Origin: Ustilaginoidea virens
Taxonomy: Eukaryota; Ascomycota; Sordariomycetes; Hypocreales; Clavicipitaceae
Direction of reading: 5' to 3'
NCBI RefSeq assembly: GCF_000687475.1
Contig: NC_057320.1
Coordinates: 3,596,001-3,660,000, forward strand
Length of the DNA stretch: 64,000 nucleotides
Positions 1-11,600 of this stretch are shown one piece after another. The position numbers were made by a program, and so were the translations under genes. Under the pieces are notes generated by a model that saw only the letters and a list, made by a program, of their open reading frames with translations, searched no databases and was not told the DNA's origin. The number at the start of each line of letters is the position of its first letter. The first letter of the stretch is position 1.

Positions 1-284
1 CAGTATGGTCACGATATTCACGTCAGATTGATTTCACTAGGGATGTTCTATGTTGGAATATTATGTATTTAAATCCCTAGATATTCCTACCCAAATAGTG
101 GGAAGGAAGGAAGTATGGATGTATGCATGCAAGCAAGTATGCAGAATTAATGCACATTAGATTGTCCCTACGCCTTAGTTTCGTATCTTATCTGTGCCGT
201 TACTTTACCTTACTGCGATTTTACCATTCTACTGCCTTTATCCTTCGCATACTGCATTATCTTAGCAGGCGAAAACGTTTGATA
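1..284 (+). repeat. Copia-A 5' LTR (3' part; cut by window edge)
   Basis: This segment matches 6294-6577 nearly base for base, with only C/T and G/A differences. It ends in GATA where the downstream copy ends in GACA, so the original terminal CA was changed to TA. The missing 5' part corresponds to 6017-6293. Confidence 0.95.
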
Positions 285-297
285 GTTATAAGCCCGG
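285..297 (+). other. Copia-A primer-binding site (half-tRNA-iMet type)
   Basis: GTTATAAGCCCGG directly follows the 5' LTR. It is the RIP-shifted form (TGAG to TAAG) of GGTTATGAGCCC, the complement of the anticodon arm of initiator tRNA-Met. Drosophila copia and yeast Ty5 are known to prime from a half-tRNA-iMet. The same motif follows the Copia-C2 LTRs. Confidence 0.65.
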
Positions 298-378
298 TTT
301 GCACCCGGTAAATCGCTTTATTCTATCTATTTTATCCTATCGATTTCTCTCCGACTATTATTCGCATGCATTTATTGC

Positions 379-489
379 CAGCTGCACGCCGACAAATTAT
401 CAGCTGGTCTGACAGATTGCCAGCTGCTTCCCCTTTTTATCGTGCATGCAAACAGCTGCATATTAATATTAGCCAGCTGCACGCAGCTG
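379..489. repeat. Cluster of six CAGCTG palindromes
   Basis: CAGCTG occurs at 379, 401, 421, 453, 474 and 484, several followed by C(A/C). CAGCTG is a palindromic E-box-like hexamer. Its density inside the leader of Copia-A is far above chance, but no function is shown. Confidence 0.7.
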
Positions 490-1085
490 TGCCTTGGTTG
501 CAAGAGTGTAATTACGCATTCTATGCAATATCAATCTTTTCTTGCTGCTATATTTCTTATACCTCTGTGCTAATACTGTTACTAGGACCGTATAAACGAG
601 TGATAAATAGCGAATCTGTATAATCGCGTAAATTCTGTTACTTTATTCCGACCTTCGCCGCGTAATAGGCATACCGACTGCTTACCTGCGCACCTTCTAT
701 TATATCGTCGCTATCTTGCCAGACAATTTTCTACGATTAAATATTCTTTCCAATAAAGAAATCAGCCTCGGGCAAAAGTTCTGCTAGGGCACCCGTGCTG
801 CCATACAAATTGCTAGTGCAAGGCACAGCCCAAAAGAACGCAGCAGTGCCGACACATTTGCCTGCGCAAAACATTTCTTCTGACTTAGGAAGCCGGCAAG
901 CGACTTTTGACTACTAAGGCCGGAAGACCATAAGTGTGGTATATTGTGACTGGATTGACCACCTAGATTGATCCCTTTTGCCTAGGACTATTTACCAGGA
1001 CTATTTTGCCCTTTGGATTTATTTGGACCTTTATCCGTTGGATTTTCTTTGACTAAGGCTAGGTTGTTATTCTTTCCTATTATTA

Positions 1086-1158
1086 TTCTTACCTATCCTA
1101 CCTATCCTACCTATCCTACCTTACCTATCTTACCTATCCTGCCTTTCCTACCTATTCC
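1086..1158 (+). repeat. CCTACCTAT pyrimidine-rich tandem tract
   Basis: Imperfect CCTACCTAT/CCTACCT units repeat about eight times just upstream of the inferred gag start. It is a simple-sequence tract, probably part of the 5' untranslated leader. Confidence 0.75.
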
Positions 1159-1161
1159 ACT

Positions 1162-4100
1162 ATAGCTACTAATACCGACCTGGGGAACCCGGCAAACTTC
1201 CAACTGCTAGGCAGTAAAGACTAGTTTAAATGGATCTCGATTATTGAGAAGTTCGCTATCAACGAAAATATCTGGGCCTATATCAACCCTTCTGTGCAAG
1301 ATAGGCCTACCTTACAATAGCCCGTTAAGCCTACTGCTTCTACTATTAAGCCTTATGCTTCCTCTATCCTTGACCTCGACGATTCTGATTTTACTAGATT
1401 GCAGTATATAACGAATGTCTATAGGACTACCCTATAGGATTATAAGGATAAGAAAAAGGCTCTCGTTAATATCCAACGCTAGATTATCGCAACAATAGGC
1501 AACTACTACGATACCATAAGCCAGGAGAATGATGTTGCTGCACAGCTATACCTATTAAAACAACGCTTACAGCCCACCACTTGGGACCATGAAAAAGATA
1601 TCCGCCAGCGCTATATAGCTATACTGCGAAGTCCTAATAGGACTAAGATATCCAGCTGGATTACTTCCTACAAGAAAGTCCTTGCAGAAGCTATTAATAT
1701 CAACATACCAGATACATAAGGACTCCAACCAACCTAGGATTTTATCGACGCCATGGAATCTATTGCACCAGCCTTTTCTAATTATTGGAAGAATAGAATT
1801 AAGGAAAAGTAACGCAATAATAAAGAAGGATGGGAGAAGAAGATACCCGACGGTTATTATATTAGTGATTTATTTGAGCAAGAGTTTGCTATACAATAAA
1901 GAGCACAAGGTGCCTTTGCCTCATTCCAGGATATGGATGCCACTATGGATGCAAATAAAAATCAACAAAATAATCAACAAAAAACAACTGATATTACCAA
2001 GCCAAAACAACCATGCGTTTATGGCCTTTTTCATCGCTGGGAAGATTGTTATGTTTTAAACCAGCAAAAGGCACCTAAGGATTGGAAGCCCAATACCACT
2101 ATATTTAATAAAATCTAATCCAAGTTTTCATCTGATCAGCGCTTTAAGGATATAGTTATTAAAGTATTGCAAGCGAAAGGAATCACGATTAATCCTATTG
2201 TATTACAACTACCCTCTCCTTCTATATCACTTAGAATTACATTTGCTAGCAAGAATAGTAATACGTTATATAATGTTGTGCAACCCGAACCGACTATATC
2301 GTCAATAACTATTACCAGCCCACAGGCAAGCCCACAGGCATCCCTATCTATTACCAGCCCACAGGCATCCCTATCTATTACCAGCCCACAGGCATCTCTC
2401 TCAACCACACCCTATCTACTTAAAGATTCCTGGATACTGGATAGTGGTTCCAACACCTATATTACCAACAATAAGGACCGGTTGCTAGATTACGTACTAA
2501 ATATCGAGCCAGAAACAGCATTTATAGGCGAATCTAATCCTTCTATACTAGGATATAGAAGAGTGCGATTAAATACTAATAAAGGCATCTTCGAGCTACT
2601 ATATGTAGCATATATACCGACATTTCACACTAATGTGGCAAGCTTGGAGCGATTTATGCGTGCAAATTACTACTAGAACTCACAGACTGGCTGGATTATA
2701 CACAATAAGGACCATTTATTTTATACCAACCGGATGTTTGGCCAGCAGGTTATTGAGTATAGCGAAGTCGCTATTGCCGCTACTACTACTACTTCTAAGG
2801 ATACTACGCCTCCTTTATCTATTATTAGTAGGGAAGACCCTACTATACCAGATAAAAATATGTCTCCGTCAATCAATAATTCTGTGGCTATACAATATAT
2901 ATTATCTCATCCCACTCCAACCAGTATAGCGCCCGCTACAGCAGTGGCTATCTCGAAGGATACCCAAAATGCGTCTGCCTCGGAAGCTACGGCTACGATA
3001 TGGCATTAACGATTAGGCCACCCTAATAAAGAAGCCTTGGAAAGGATAGTCTAGTCGACTACCGGCGCTAAAATTAAGGGATTACTTACTATTGATTGTA
3101 AGCAGTGCTCACTATCTAAGGCCACTAGGATTATCAGCCGGCAGCCCTATTTACCTAGCCTAAGACCTTTCTAGCGGGTATATATTGATATATTTATACT
3201 GGACCAAGCTTATAATGGTGCTGTTGCAGTACTTTTACTATGGGATGATGATACTAAATTTATCTTCTATTATCCCTTATACTCTAGGACCTAGTCGGAA
3301 ATCCTAGGAAAGCTAGCAGACCTTGACAATTATTTACAGCGCCAGTGGAACCTTACTATATCTATTATTCATCGCGATAACGACCCTGCTTTCCAGCAAT
3401 AATACCATAATTAGAAGACATCCTTAGGTATAGAGGATGAAGTTACAGCGCCTTATACTTTAGCCTAAAACAGCCCAGCTAAACGCTCGAGGGGTATTAT
3501 AGGGACTAAAGCTAGGACCTTACGACTAGCTACTAACCTACCTAAAGACCTATAGCTAGAGCTATAGAAAGCCGCAACCTTCTTATATAATTACACACTA
3601 CAATAAGGCCTTCAGTAGATTACACCACATTAACGACTTCATTCCTGGCTAGCTAATAACGCTAGGGATACCTAATATACTGATCCTAGGCCTTCTATAT
3701 CATTCCTTAAGGCTTACAGTTGCAAGGCCTATCCATTAATAATAATAGCATTAAAAGGCACTGATCGACGAGAATTAAAGCTAGCACTATACGCTAAGAT
3801 AGGATATTTAGTAGGTTACGATTCTATTAATATTTACTGTATATAGATTTCCGACCCTTATGAAGTACGATGAATTCGCGATATTACTTTCGATGAAAAC
3901 AGCTTCTATAGTGGTAAAGTCACCGCTACTATACCACAACGACTTGAAATATAACTACCACAACATATCGACAACGCATATAAGTATAAGGATATAGACG
4001 AGCTCTATATATCTCACCCTTCTACTACTATTATACCTGTTCCTTCTACCCCTAGCACTACCCAGCCTTATATTCCTAGTCCTACCATGCCTTCTACTAG

Positions 4101-5979
4101 TATAATATTACCTTCGACTTCTATATCTACTGGTGAACAAGCTGTTCCTAGTAAATAACAACATCTTATAGTCCAGCTACCTACCCCAGCTTCTATATAT
4201 CCTTCTGATATATATCCTTCTGAAGCAAGTACTAAGACTAGTAGCAGTCCTATACTACGAAGGTCAGCTAGGCTGGCTAGTAAGAATGCTTCTAGTACGG
4301 CTTTTATTAGCAGTTTTTTTCTAGGCACTAAGGAATGCCTATACCGATCATCCCTACCGCCTGAACTAAGGTTTTGGAAAGACCTAAAAGGTTACTGTTT
4401 TGAACCAGAATTTAAAGAGGCCGTAAAGAGCGAATTCTACGATAACTAGAATAAAGGAACCTTTAAGCCTACCTAACTATCAGACCTTCTAAATAATTAT
4501 AAGCCTATACCACTTACGTGGGTGTTTAAATATAAGTGTGATAAACACGGCTTTCTTACTAAATTTAAAGCCTGAATTTATATGCGTGGTAATCTTTAAC
4601 CTTATAGTGATAAAGAGACTTATGCTGCTATGCTAGCTGCTAAGTCCTTCTGAATCTTAATAGCTATTATAATGAAGTTCGACCTTAATACTATATAAAT
4701 AGATGCTGTATCGGCATTTACTAATAGCCTATAGGACGAAGTCGTTTATATTGAATATCCAGATAGATTTAAAAGACCTGGATGGGCACTATTATTACAA
4801 CGCGCCTTATATAGTCTTCGCAGGTCCCCTTACCTATGGCAATAAGAGCTTTTATTAACCCTTAAATCCCTCGACTTTACTCTTATCACAGAAGACCCTT
4901 ATATTATAATTACTACCACTATAGTAGTCTTTTATTTTATAAATAATATAGTAGTACTATTTCAACTAAAGAATCGTCCTAAAGTAGAATCCCTCGTTAA
5001 TAAATTAAAAGCAGCCTATAAAATGAAGGACCTTAGTACTCTAAAATAGTTCCTAGGTATCCGAATTATACGGTATCGGCCTACTAAGACCTAGCTATTG
5101 CAAGACTCTTATATGGAAAAGCTTGCGTACGACTTCTTAAAAGGAAGAAATATTACACATAAAAACTATCCAATTCCAGAACAGCCTCTTAATAAATATA
5201 CTGGTATCGCTACAGCACACAAGATATACCAGTACTAAAAGCTTATGGGCTCTATAAATTACCCAACCACTATAACCCGACCTAATACTGCTGTAGCAGT
5301 CTCCCGCCTTTCAGAATATCTATACAACCCTTCTCCTTACCATTACCTACTAGCCATAGGGGTCACAATGTACCTCTATATCACACATTACTTAGCTATT
5401 CAATATACTGCTATATAATAACTAAGTGATAATATCCAGCAGGAACCGTCTACTAAAGAGCTATTAATATCTTCTAATGCTGCTTTTGCCGATAATAAAG
5501 AGACCCGAAAGTCTACCTAGGGCTCTTTCTTCAGCCTATTTAGCGGACCTATTAGTTGGGAAGCTACTAAACAATATACCGTTACCACATCTTCCACTAA
5601 AGCAGAGCTACTAGCACTATCATCAACTGCTAAGACCACTATATCTGTAACCCGTCTTATGGAACAACTAGGACTTAAGCTTGATCATAAGGTTACTATT
5701 GAGTGCGATAACCTACAAGCTATACGCCTAGTAATAACAATAATGCCCCGTATTAACACTGCATTAAAGCATGTTGATATCCACAACAGCTAGCTACGAT
5801 AGGCTTATTAGTAGGGTTTATTCGACCTAACTTATATCCCTACTAATAATATAGTAGCGGATGGGCTCACAAAGGCTCTTATAGGTCAATGATTTACTAC
5901 CTTCTGTAACCAACTAGGCCTAGTAGATATTGAGGACCTAGTACGAAAAACAGAAGATGATGAAAGTAATACCGACTAG
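1162..5979 (+). pseudogene. Copia-A Gag-Pol polyprotein, inactivated by stops
   Basis: A single reading frame of about 1,606 codons carries the complete Copia order. Gag runs to about 2110 and has a CxCx3Hx4C-type knuckle at 2014-2049, with its second Cys now Tyr. The protease has W-I-L-D-S-G at 2431-2448. A GAG-pre-integrase/integrase zinc region follows (WH-x-RLGHP from 3001, C-x2-C near 3100), then the integrase core with HRDNDPAF near 3376, reverse transcriptase (about 4430-5200) and RNase H (SSTKAELLAL near 5590). The catalytic YVDD of RT now reads F-I-N-N (about 4930), two G-to-A changes. The likely start is ATA at 1162, read as a mutated ATG because M-A-T/S also opens the C2 polyprotein. 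Dozens of TAG/TAA/TGA stand at Gln, Trp and Arg positions, but I see no frameshift. It cannot make a functional protein. The end is uncertain (5979, or the next in-frame stop at 6000). Confidence 0.9.
2311..2403 (+). repeat. 27-bp coding tandem repeat in Copia-A
   Basis: Three units beginning ATTACCAGCCCACAGGCA start at 2311, 2350 and 2377. The first holds a further 12-bp duplication. They encode repeated S-I-T-S-P-Q-A-S-L in the Pro/Ser-rich linker before the protease, and all stay in frame. Confidence 0.9.
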
Positions 5980-6016
5980 CTAGATAGAGCTATATTCTAG
6001 CCTATCTAGGGGGGTA

Positions 6017-6577
6017 TGTCAGAATGAAATTATTTATTGTTATTTTATTTTATTATTTTTGGATATCTATCGCCGACAATCTCTACGCATCGCCGCATCA
6101 TCAGATTGAGAAAGGTATTAAGTATTCAGTACTTATATTTATATAGCAGCTGCTAGTAAAGTTGAGTACCTAATACTTACACACATTCCCTTACGCGCAA
6201 ACATATGATGCATCACAAATTGATCACACCACTTTATCGTCGCAAATCTCGATGCACTACAAATGCACATTTCGCCATATATCTATGATATCACAGTATG
6301 GTCACGATATTCACGTTAGATTGATTTCACTAGGGATGTTCTATATTAGAATATTATGTATTTAAATCCCTAGATATTCCTACCCAAATAGTGGGAAGGA
6401 AGGAAGTATAGATGTATGCATACAAGCAAGTATGCAGAATTAATGCACATCAGATTGTCCCTACGCCTTAGTTTCGTATCTTATCTGTGCCGTTACTTTA
6501 CCTTACTGCGATTTTACCATTCCACTGCCTTTATCCTTCGCATACTGCATTATCTTAGCAGGCGAAAACGTTTGACA
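6017..6577 (+). repeat. Copia-A 3' LTR (561 bp)
   Basis: It starts TGTCAGAATG after a G-rich polypurine tract (CTAGGGGGG, about 6007-6014) and ends TTTGACA. Its last 284 bp match the window's first 284 bp. The target-site duplication cannot be checked because the left flank lies outside the window. Confidence 0.93.
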
Positions 6578-7804
6578 TAAGGTCTATAAGGGGGGTAGTC
6601 TAATTATATTTATAGCCTAGGGAGTAAATAGAATAAATATTAATTTTAAGGAGGCAGACCTTATATTAGTTAGGTCCTTTCTTAGTAGTCTATATGCCGG
6701 GACTATACCGCTTATAGATATATATCGCCGCTTATCTACTATAGGCTGCTAATATATACTTACTAAGGCTTAGGTTCGGTAGGGCTCGGCTAGGTATAAT
6801 AGGTTTTTAGATCGCTATAATATTAGGTTCGCTTTGGTAGTAAAGTGCTATTCGTATAAGGGAGGTTTTCTTCTATATATTTTAGTAGAGGATTAATATT
6901 ATATAGATAGGCGTATAGGGGTCGGTAGCAGCGGTATATTAGTAGTTATAATAGAGGCAGAGGTTGGGGCTAAAGTAGGTATAGGCTTTAGGGCTAATAG
7001 GGTTTTAGTCTATCCTAATATCGGGACTAATTATAAGAACGCGATAAGGGTATAATTTAGTCTAGTATTAAACGCTCCTCTAAAGATAAAGCCTCTTTAG
7101 TTTAATCTAAAGTAGCAGCTATATTTATATAAGGAGGATCTTCTTAATATAATACACTCGATAGGTTCTCTTAGGGGTAAGGCATTAGCTGCTTAGTATT
7201 AGTTCTATTCTGCGATAAGAGTAGTATTTATAGATATTATAAGGGGTATTATAAAAAGCCTAAGTCGGCTAATATAAAAATTCCTAATAGACTTCTATTG
7301 CTTATTTAAGGTTTTATAGAAGTAAAACTATACCGGGTATAGGCCTTTATAGTTAAAGTATAACTCCTTTTATCCGTAGGAGATTATTAGGCAGGTCTAC
7401 TTCCCTTTTAGGTGCCTTTCTGTACTGCATTAGCTATACCATAGGGCCGCTACATAATAGGCCGCGATATATCTAAACTTAAAGTAGTTATAGCACTATT
7501 TGGGGTGTAAGGCATTATTATAAGGTTTAGCTTTAAATATCTCTGCCTAATAGATTATACTAGACTTATAGAGCTTATTAGTAAGGTCGATAGAGTTTAT
7601 ACCTATAATTAGGGGCGCCTATATAGCAGTCCTATATAGATAGCGGGGGGAGGCTCTAAAAAGCCTTTTCTATTCGCTTTAGTAAAGTTTTAATAGATTT
7701 CTTTAGTTACGATATTCGCTATATAGCTAATAGGGAAATTCTTAATAATAAGACTAAATAAGTGTTGGTTTAATTCTGCCTCCTACCTAAAGGCGGGTTA
7801 GACC
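6578..7804 (-). pseudogene. LINE (Tad1-like) ORF1, C-terminal half
   Basis: On the minus strand this continues the frame of 15101-15777, joined exactly where Copia-B1 is inserted. After the junction it reads EAELNQHLFSLIIKNFP and so on. A zinc-knuckle region (about 7400-7485) follows, where HPK-x-CYN-Y-FKF-x-x-IAA fits C-x2-C-x4-H-x4-C with one Cys and the His turned to Tyr by G-to-A changes. This layout, with a preceding AEIFKAKPYN-type segment, is typical of the nucleic-acid-binding ORF1 of Tad/I-type fungal LINEs. The lower-coordinate part (6578-7050) is a Pro/Ser-rich, poorly conserved tail. The ORF2 endonuclease/RT is not in the window and presumably lay left of Copia-A. Many stops; not functional. 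A Gypsy gag is the alternative, but the upstream domain fits a LINE better. Confidence 0.65.
7800..7804. repeat. Target-site duplication of Copia-B1, left (AGACC)
   Basis: AGACC directly precedes TGTCGG of the 5' LTR and recurs at 15096-15100 directly after the 3' LTR. Confidence 0.93.
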
Positions 7805-8143
7805 TGTCGGAATCGCTGTCGCAAGGTGCCCAATTGGGCACATTGCGACGGATGTGCCGCGCACACCCGATGCGCACGATGTGGCCACTTTGGCCCCTTT
7901 TGCCCCTTTACCCCTGAGCCCGGTAGGGCACGCGGGCAGTCCGGCCCGACCGCGCCGATGCACGTGACTACGGCACGCACAAAAAGGCCATATCGTGTAA
8001 TTACTCTTTTGCTTCCTTTCTTTCCTCTTAGTTAATCAGTTATAATCAAAGAAGTAATCATACCTTTGACCGGTGACCTCACGGTACTTGATACCACGCG
8101 CGCAACCCTACGTACAACTGGGTACCCCTTGGTGAAACCAATA
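7805..8143 (+). repeat. Copia-B1 5' LTR (339 bp)
   Basis: It begins TGTCGGAATCGC and ends CCAATA (CA changed to TA); 14757-15095 is its partner. The first 180 bp are GC-rich and keep many CpA sites. A Cys-rich open frame on the plus strand (7826-8035) lies wholly in the LTR and is open in all four LTR copies. I do not call it a gene. Confidence 0.94.
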
Positions 8144-8606
8144 CTGATCAGTGAAGTTGAAGTTCACTTTACAGATTAGCTAGGACTAGTAAAAAGAGAC
8201 GATTTGATTAAATCGTGCTAATAAGGAACGTGATCTAGCCTATTCAGAGGAACGGCTATAGATGTTACGAACTAAGGGATAAACTGATTATATCTAACCT
8301 TCCCTACTCGTCTATCACGAGGAATAATCGCTAAATATCACACTGATAGTATAACAGCTAGTGAATACCATTAGCAGGCATATAAATGCAGGTTCTTATG
8401 CAAGCGACTTAGAGCCTCATAACGGTAAAGAACCTATTTACCGTTACATTCAACAGTTAAATAAGCAACCGGAATGCCTATAATATCCTGCCCGACTATT
8501 GCTTCTTTCCTTATTTCCTTCCTGACCTTCTTCCTTACTTCCTTCTTTCCTTCCTTTTATTAATTACTTCCTTCTAATATATATGCTTACCCCTATTAAT
8601 ATCACG
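8144..8606 (+). other. Copia-B1 5' leader
   Basis: This is non-coding, between the LTR and gag. It starts CTGATCAGTGAAG, identical in Copia-B2 and so probably the primer-binding site, but it does not match the tRNA-iMet anticodon arm used by the other Copia families and I cannot name the tRNA. It ends in a TTCC-rich tract (about 8505-8575). Confidence 0.7.
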
Positions 8607-11600
8607 ATGGAGGGATTACTACCCGAAAAGCTCAGGCCTCACGCCGATACCATTATAGAGGACTGGGCTAATTCAAAAGGGCAGATTGACCCTACTAATA
8701 CTACGGACGAATAGTTACACAATCGTATCGCCTACCTTATTAATAACTATACAATAGGCGATGAGATGGATAACGATCTATGGGAATAATTCCGTGAGGA
8801 TTATAATAAGTGGACCGAAGAGCTATTCAGCCGTATTAATAAATGGCTCCTATAGGAATTCCGAACAACCCTATGGGAACGTAGGGTATACATTAGAAGT
8901 ATAGGATCATCAGCAGTTAAGACCCTTACCTACTGTCTCCAATAAGAGCATATGCCTGAGTGGCCTTAAGAGGAAATAGATCTCCAATTTGCACGCAAAA
9001 CCTTTATATCCCGGTTAAATCTAGATAGGGAATAATTAGTCCCTACTGCTTATACCGAATGGGAGATGCAAATGAACTAGAATGCCCCCTCTATCACAAG
9101 CTTAAGGAATTCACTTCCTGTTATAATTGTTCGAATACCCTTACGGATACCATTACGAATACCCTTATGAATACCCTCGCGATTACCCTTGCGAAGACCT
9201 TTATAAGCCCCTTCGACCCCTAGGGACTTTGCAATACTAATGGCATAATAACCCCTTATCCCTCTATCTACATTAAAGAAGGCCCCTATTCCTACCGAAG
9301 AAGAAAGGGGCTGGCTGCTACAATAGAAAGGGAAAGCGCCTATTTATAATAGGCCGCTATTTAAAATAGGGGAAAGCTCCCGATAACAATAATAGTATAT
9401 AACGGACGATAACTATAGCCCGACCGACTAGATACTTCATCCTAGGGGTTATACCTTTAGCTAGGCTAGCCGAGGCGGCTATCCTAATGCCCCTCGGAAT
9501 TATAGTATGCCTATAAGAGCTAGAAGTCAGGTTATACGCCCCGATGATGTGCTTCCCTTAATAGAGGGACCCGATAGTGACACGCTCGAAGTCACTAATA
9601 TCAATATTCCCCAATATACCGCTACTAGCGGCACTAGGTAAGCCCCTAATATTGATAAAACAGCTGCCCCTAATACTAGATATCACGAATTATAGTATCG
9701 CAGCCATAACCTATAGGCACAAATGCCTTAACTACCGGCTTAAATGCCTATAATGCTAAAGATAGGCACGGCATTGGACCCCTCCCGGCATTATCGGCCT
9801 ACCTAGGCCGATAAACGTACTGTTTTGATAGGAAGAAACGAAGCCCCGGCAAACTTCCTACCGTAAGGTAATAACTAATAAGCTATTCTAGAATACCCTC
9901 CGGAATACCACTAAGAAGATCATACCCGAAGAGCCTATATAGAGGCCGGGTTTAATGATATTTCGAAGAAGATATCTGACCTCTTATACAGCTATCGTAC
10001 AGAGGATAGATATAGTAGCAAAATAGATAACTTCTTTATACTAAAGGTAGTATCCTTTAAGAGTAAGTGCTGCCTTCTAAGATTGCCCGATTATACACTC
10101 ACAAGAGCCTTTTAAATTATGCTAATCGGCGATGCTAAGATATATTATTTTGATAATATCGAATGCATTTATAATACCCTTACTTTTGATGATATAGTCC
10201 GTAAAGTCAAGAGCTATTTCGAAAATGAGAGTATAGAGCAATTCTATTTACACTATTAGAATAGAATAACGCTCTAATTAACTATCGCGAAATATCCTGA
10301 TAAATTAAAGCTAGAATGCCTTAATATCCTACTAGAGGAACTTTAGTGCTTATATCGTGGTCTTTTTCCCCCCTTTATAGTTGATATAGAGCTTTATCGG
10401 CAAGTGCTTAACGTTATAAGGGATACCCCTGAGTATAGCTAGGCTATATATTGCTATGCCTCTATATTCGAAGGCCTCGCCGCTGACCTATAGCGATCCC
10501 TTTCTATCTACGAGACTACCTATATGACTTAATAGTATTAATTCTTTCAATAATAACAGCAGCCTTAGTAATATTAGGATATTAAAGATGCTAATATTAA
10601 TAATAATATAGCGTTATTTACAGATCGTAAATATGGTTAATCCCATAATTGGTATTAATGCCCCTAACGATATGGACCCCCTTAATAGTAATAATAGAAT
10701 CGCGCCTTTCTAGCTAGGCCCCGTTAAAGAAGATGCTTTGTTTGCAATAAATTAGGATATTAGTTATTTAACTATACTAATAAAGAGCAATAAGAATTAA
10801 AGGCATAATGGCTAAAGAACCGCTTTAACTAGACCGCTCCTAATGATAAAAAATTCTGTATTTTCCTATAGAAATACGAAGGGACCGCCAATTAAGCCCT
10901 TAAAGATGCCGATTTTGATAATATTATTAAAGATATTGAAGTTATAATGGCAGGGGTTATATATTGGGATATAGAGGATGCTATCGCACTATAATTTATA
11001 GCTACTTAGTATTTCTTAGCCCCTATATAAATAGAACCGTTACCTTCTTTATTTATTGAGATATTATAAGCCTTATAGGATGAATTATACCGATATGCCT
11101 TCCTATAAATTGACCCCTTCCGAATGCCTTTACTAAGTTCTACCTTTCTAGAAGAAGAACGTTATGGTGATTATACCTTCTATGGAATCCTCTTGGATAC
11201 CGGCGCCTCCGGCTTATTTATAGTAGGTATAGGGCAAGTAAGAGCCCTAATGAGAGTAATAAAATCTTTAATAATTAAGTCAACGGATAAGCAGTATACT
11301 ATTAATTTCGGAGCAGGTTCTACTATATCTTCTGGTATATTAAATGTCCTAATGATATTCGGTAATATCCCCTTCTACGTTTTTAATAGTAGTACCCCCT
11401 TTCTCTACTCTATTACGGATATAGATAGGATGGGCATAAAGCTGGATAATATTAATAACTTACTTATCAAAGGGGATATTAAGGTTCTAATTATTAGGAA
11501 ATAGGGATATCTATAGTGGACTCTTAATGCTATAGATACTGCTGCCTTCTACCTTTTATTATAGGAAATCTATTAGCTTTATCGTTGGTTTGGGCATCCC

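Larger units (their letters stand above)
298..1161 (+). other. Copia-A 5' leader, non-coding
   Basis: No coherent protein is visible here. It holds a cluster of six CAGCTG hexamers at 379-489 and a pyrimidine-rich tandem of CCTACCTAT units at about 1086-1158 just before gag. Short open frames here lack any recognisable domain and are treated as chance. Confidence 0.7.

Noticed and set aside
123..623. Small open frames in the Copia-A LTR and leader
   Set aside because: They have no domain, and the LTR frame is not part of any known Copia product.
2136..2408. Minus-strand frame with repeated V-I-D-R-D-A-C-G-L
   Set aside because: It is the complement of the 27-bp coding repeat in Copia-A.
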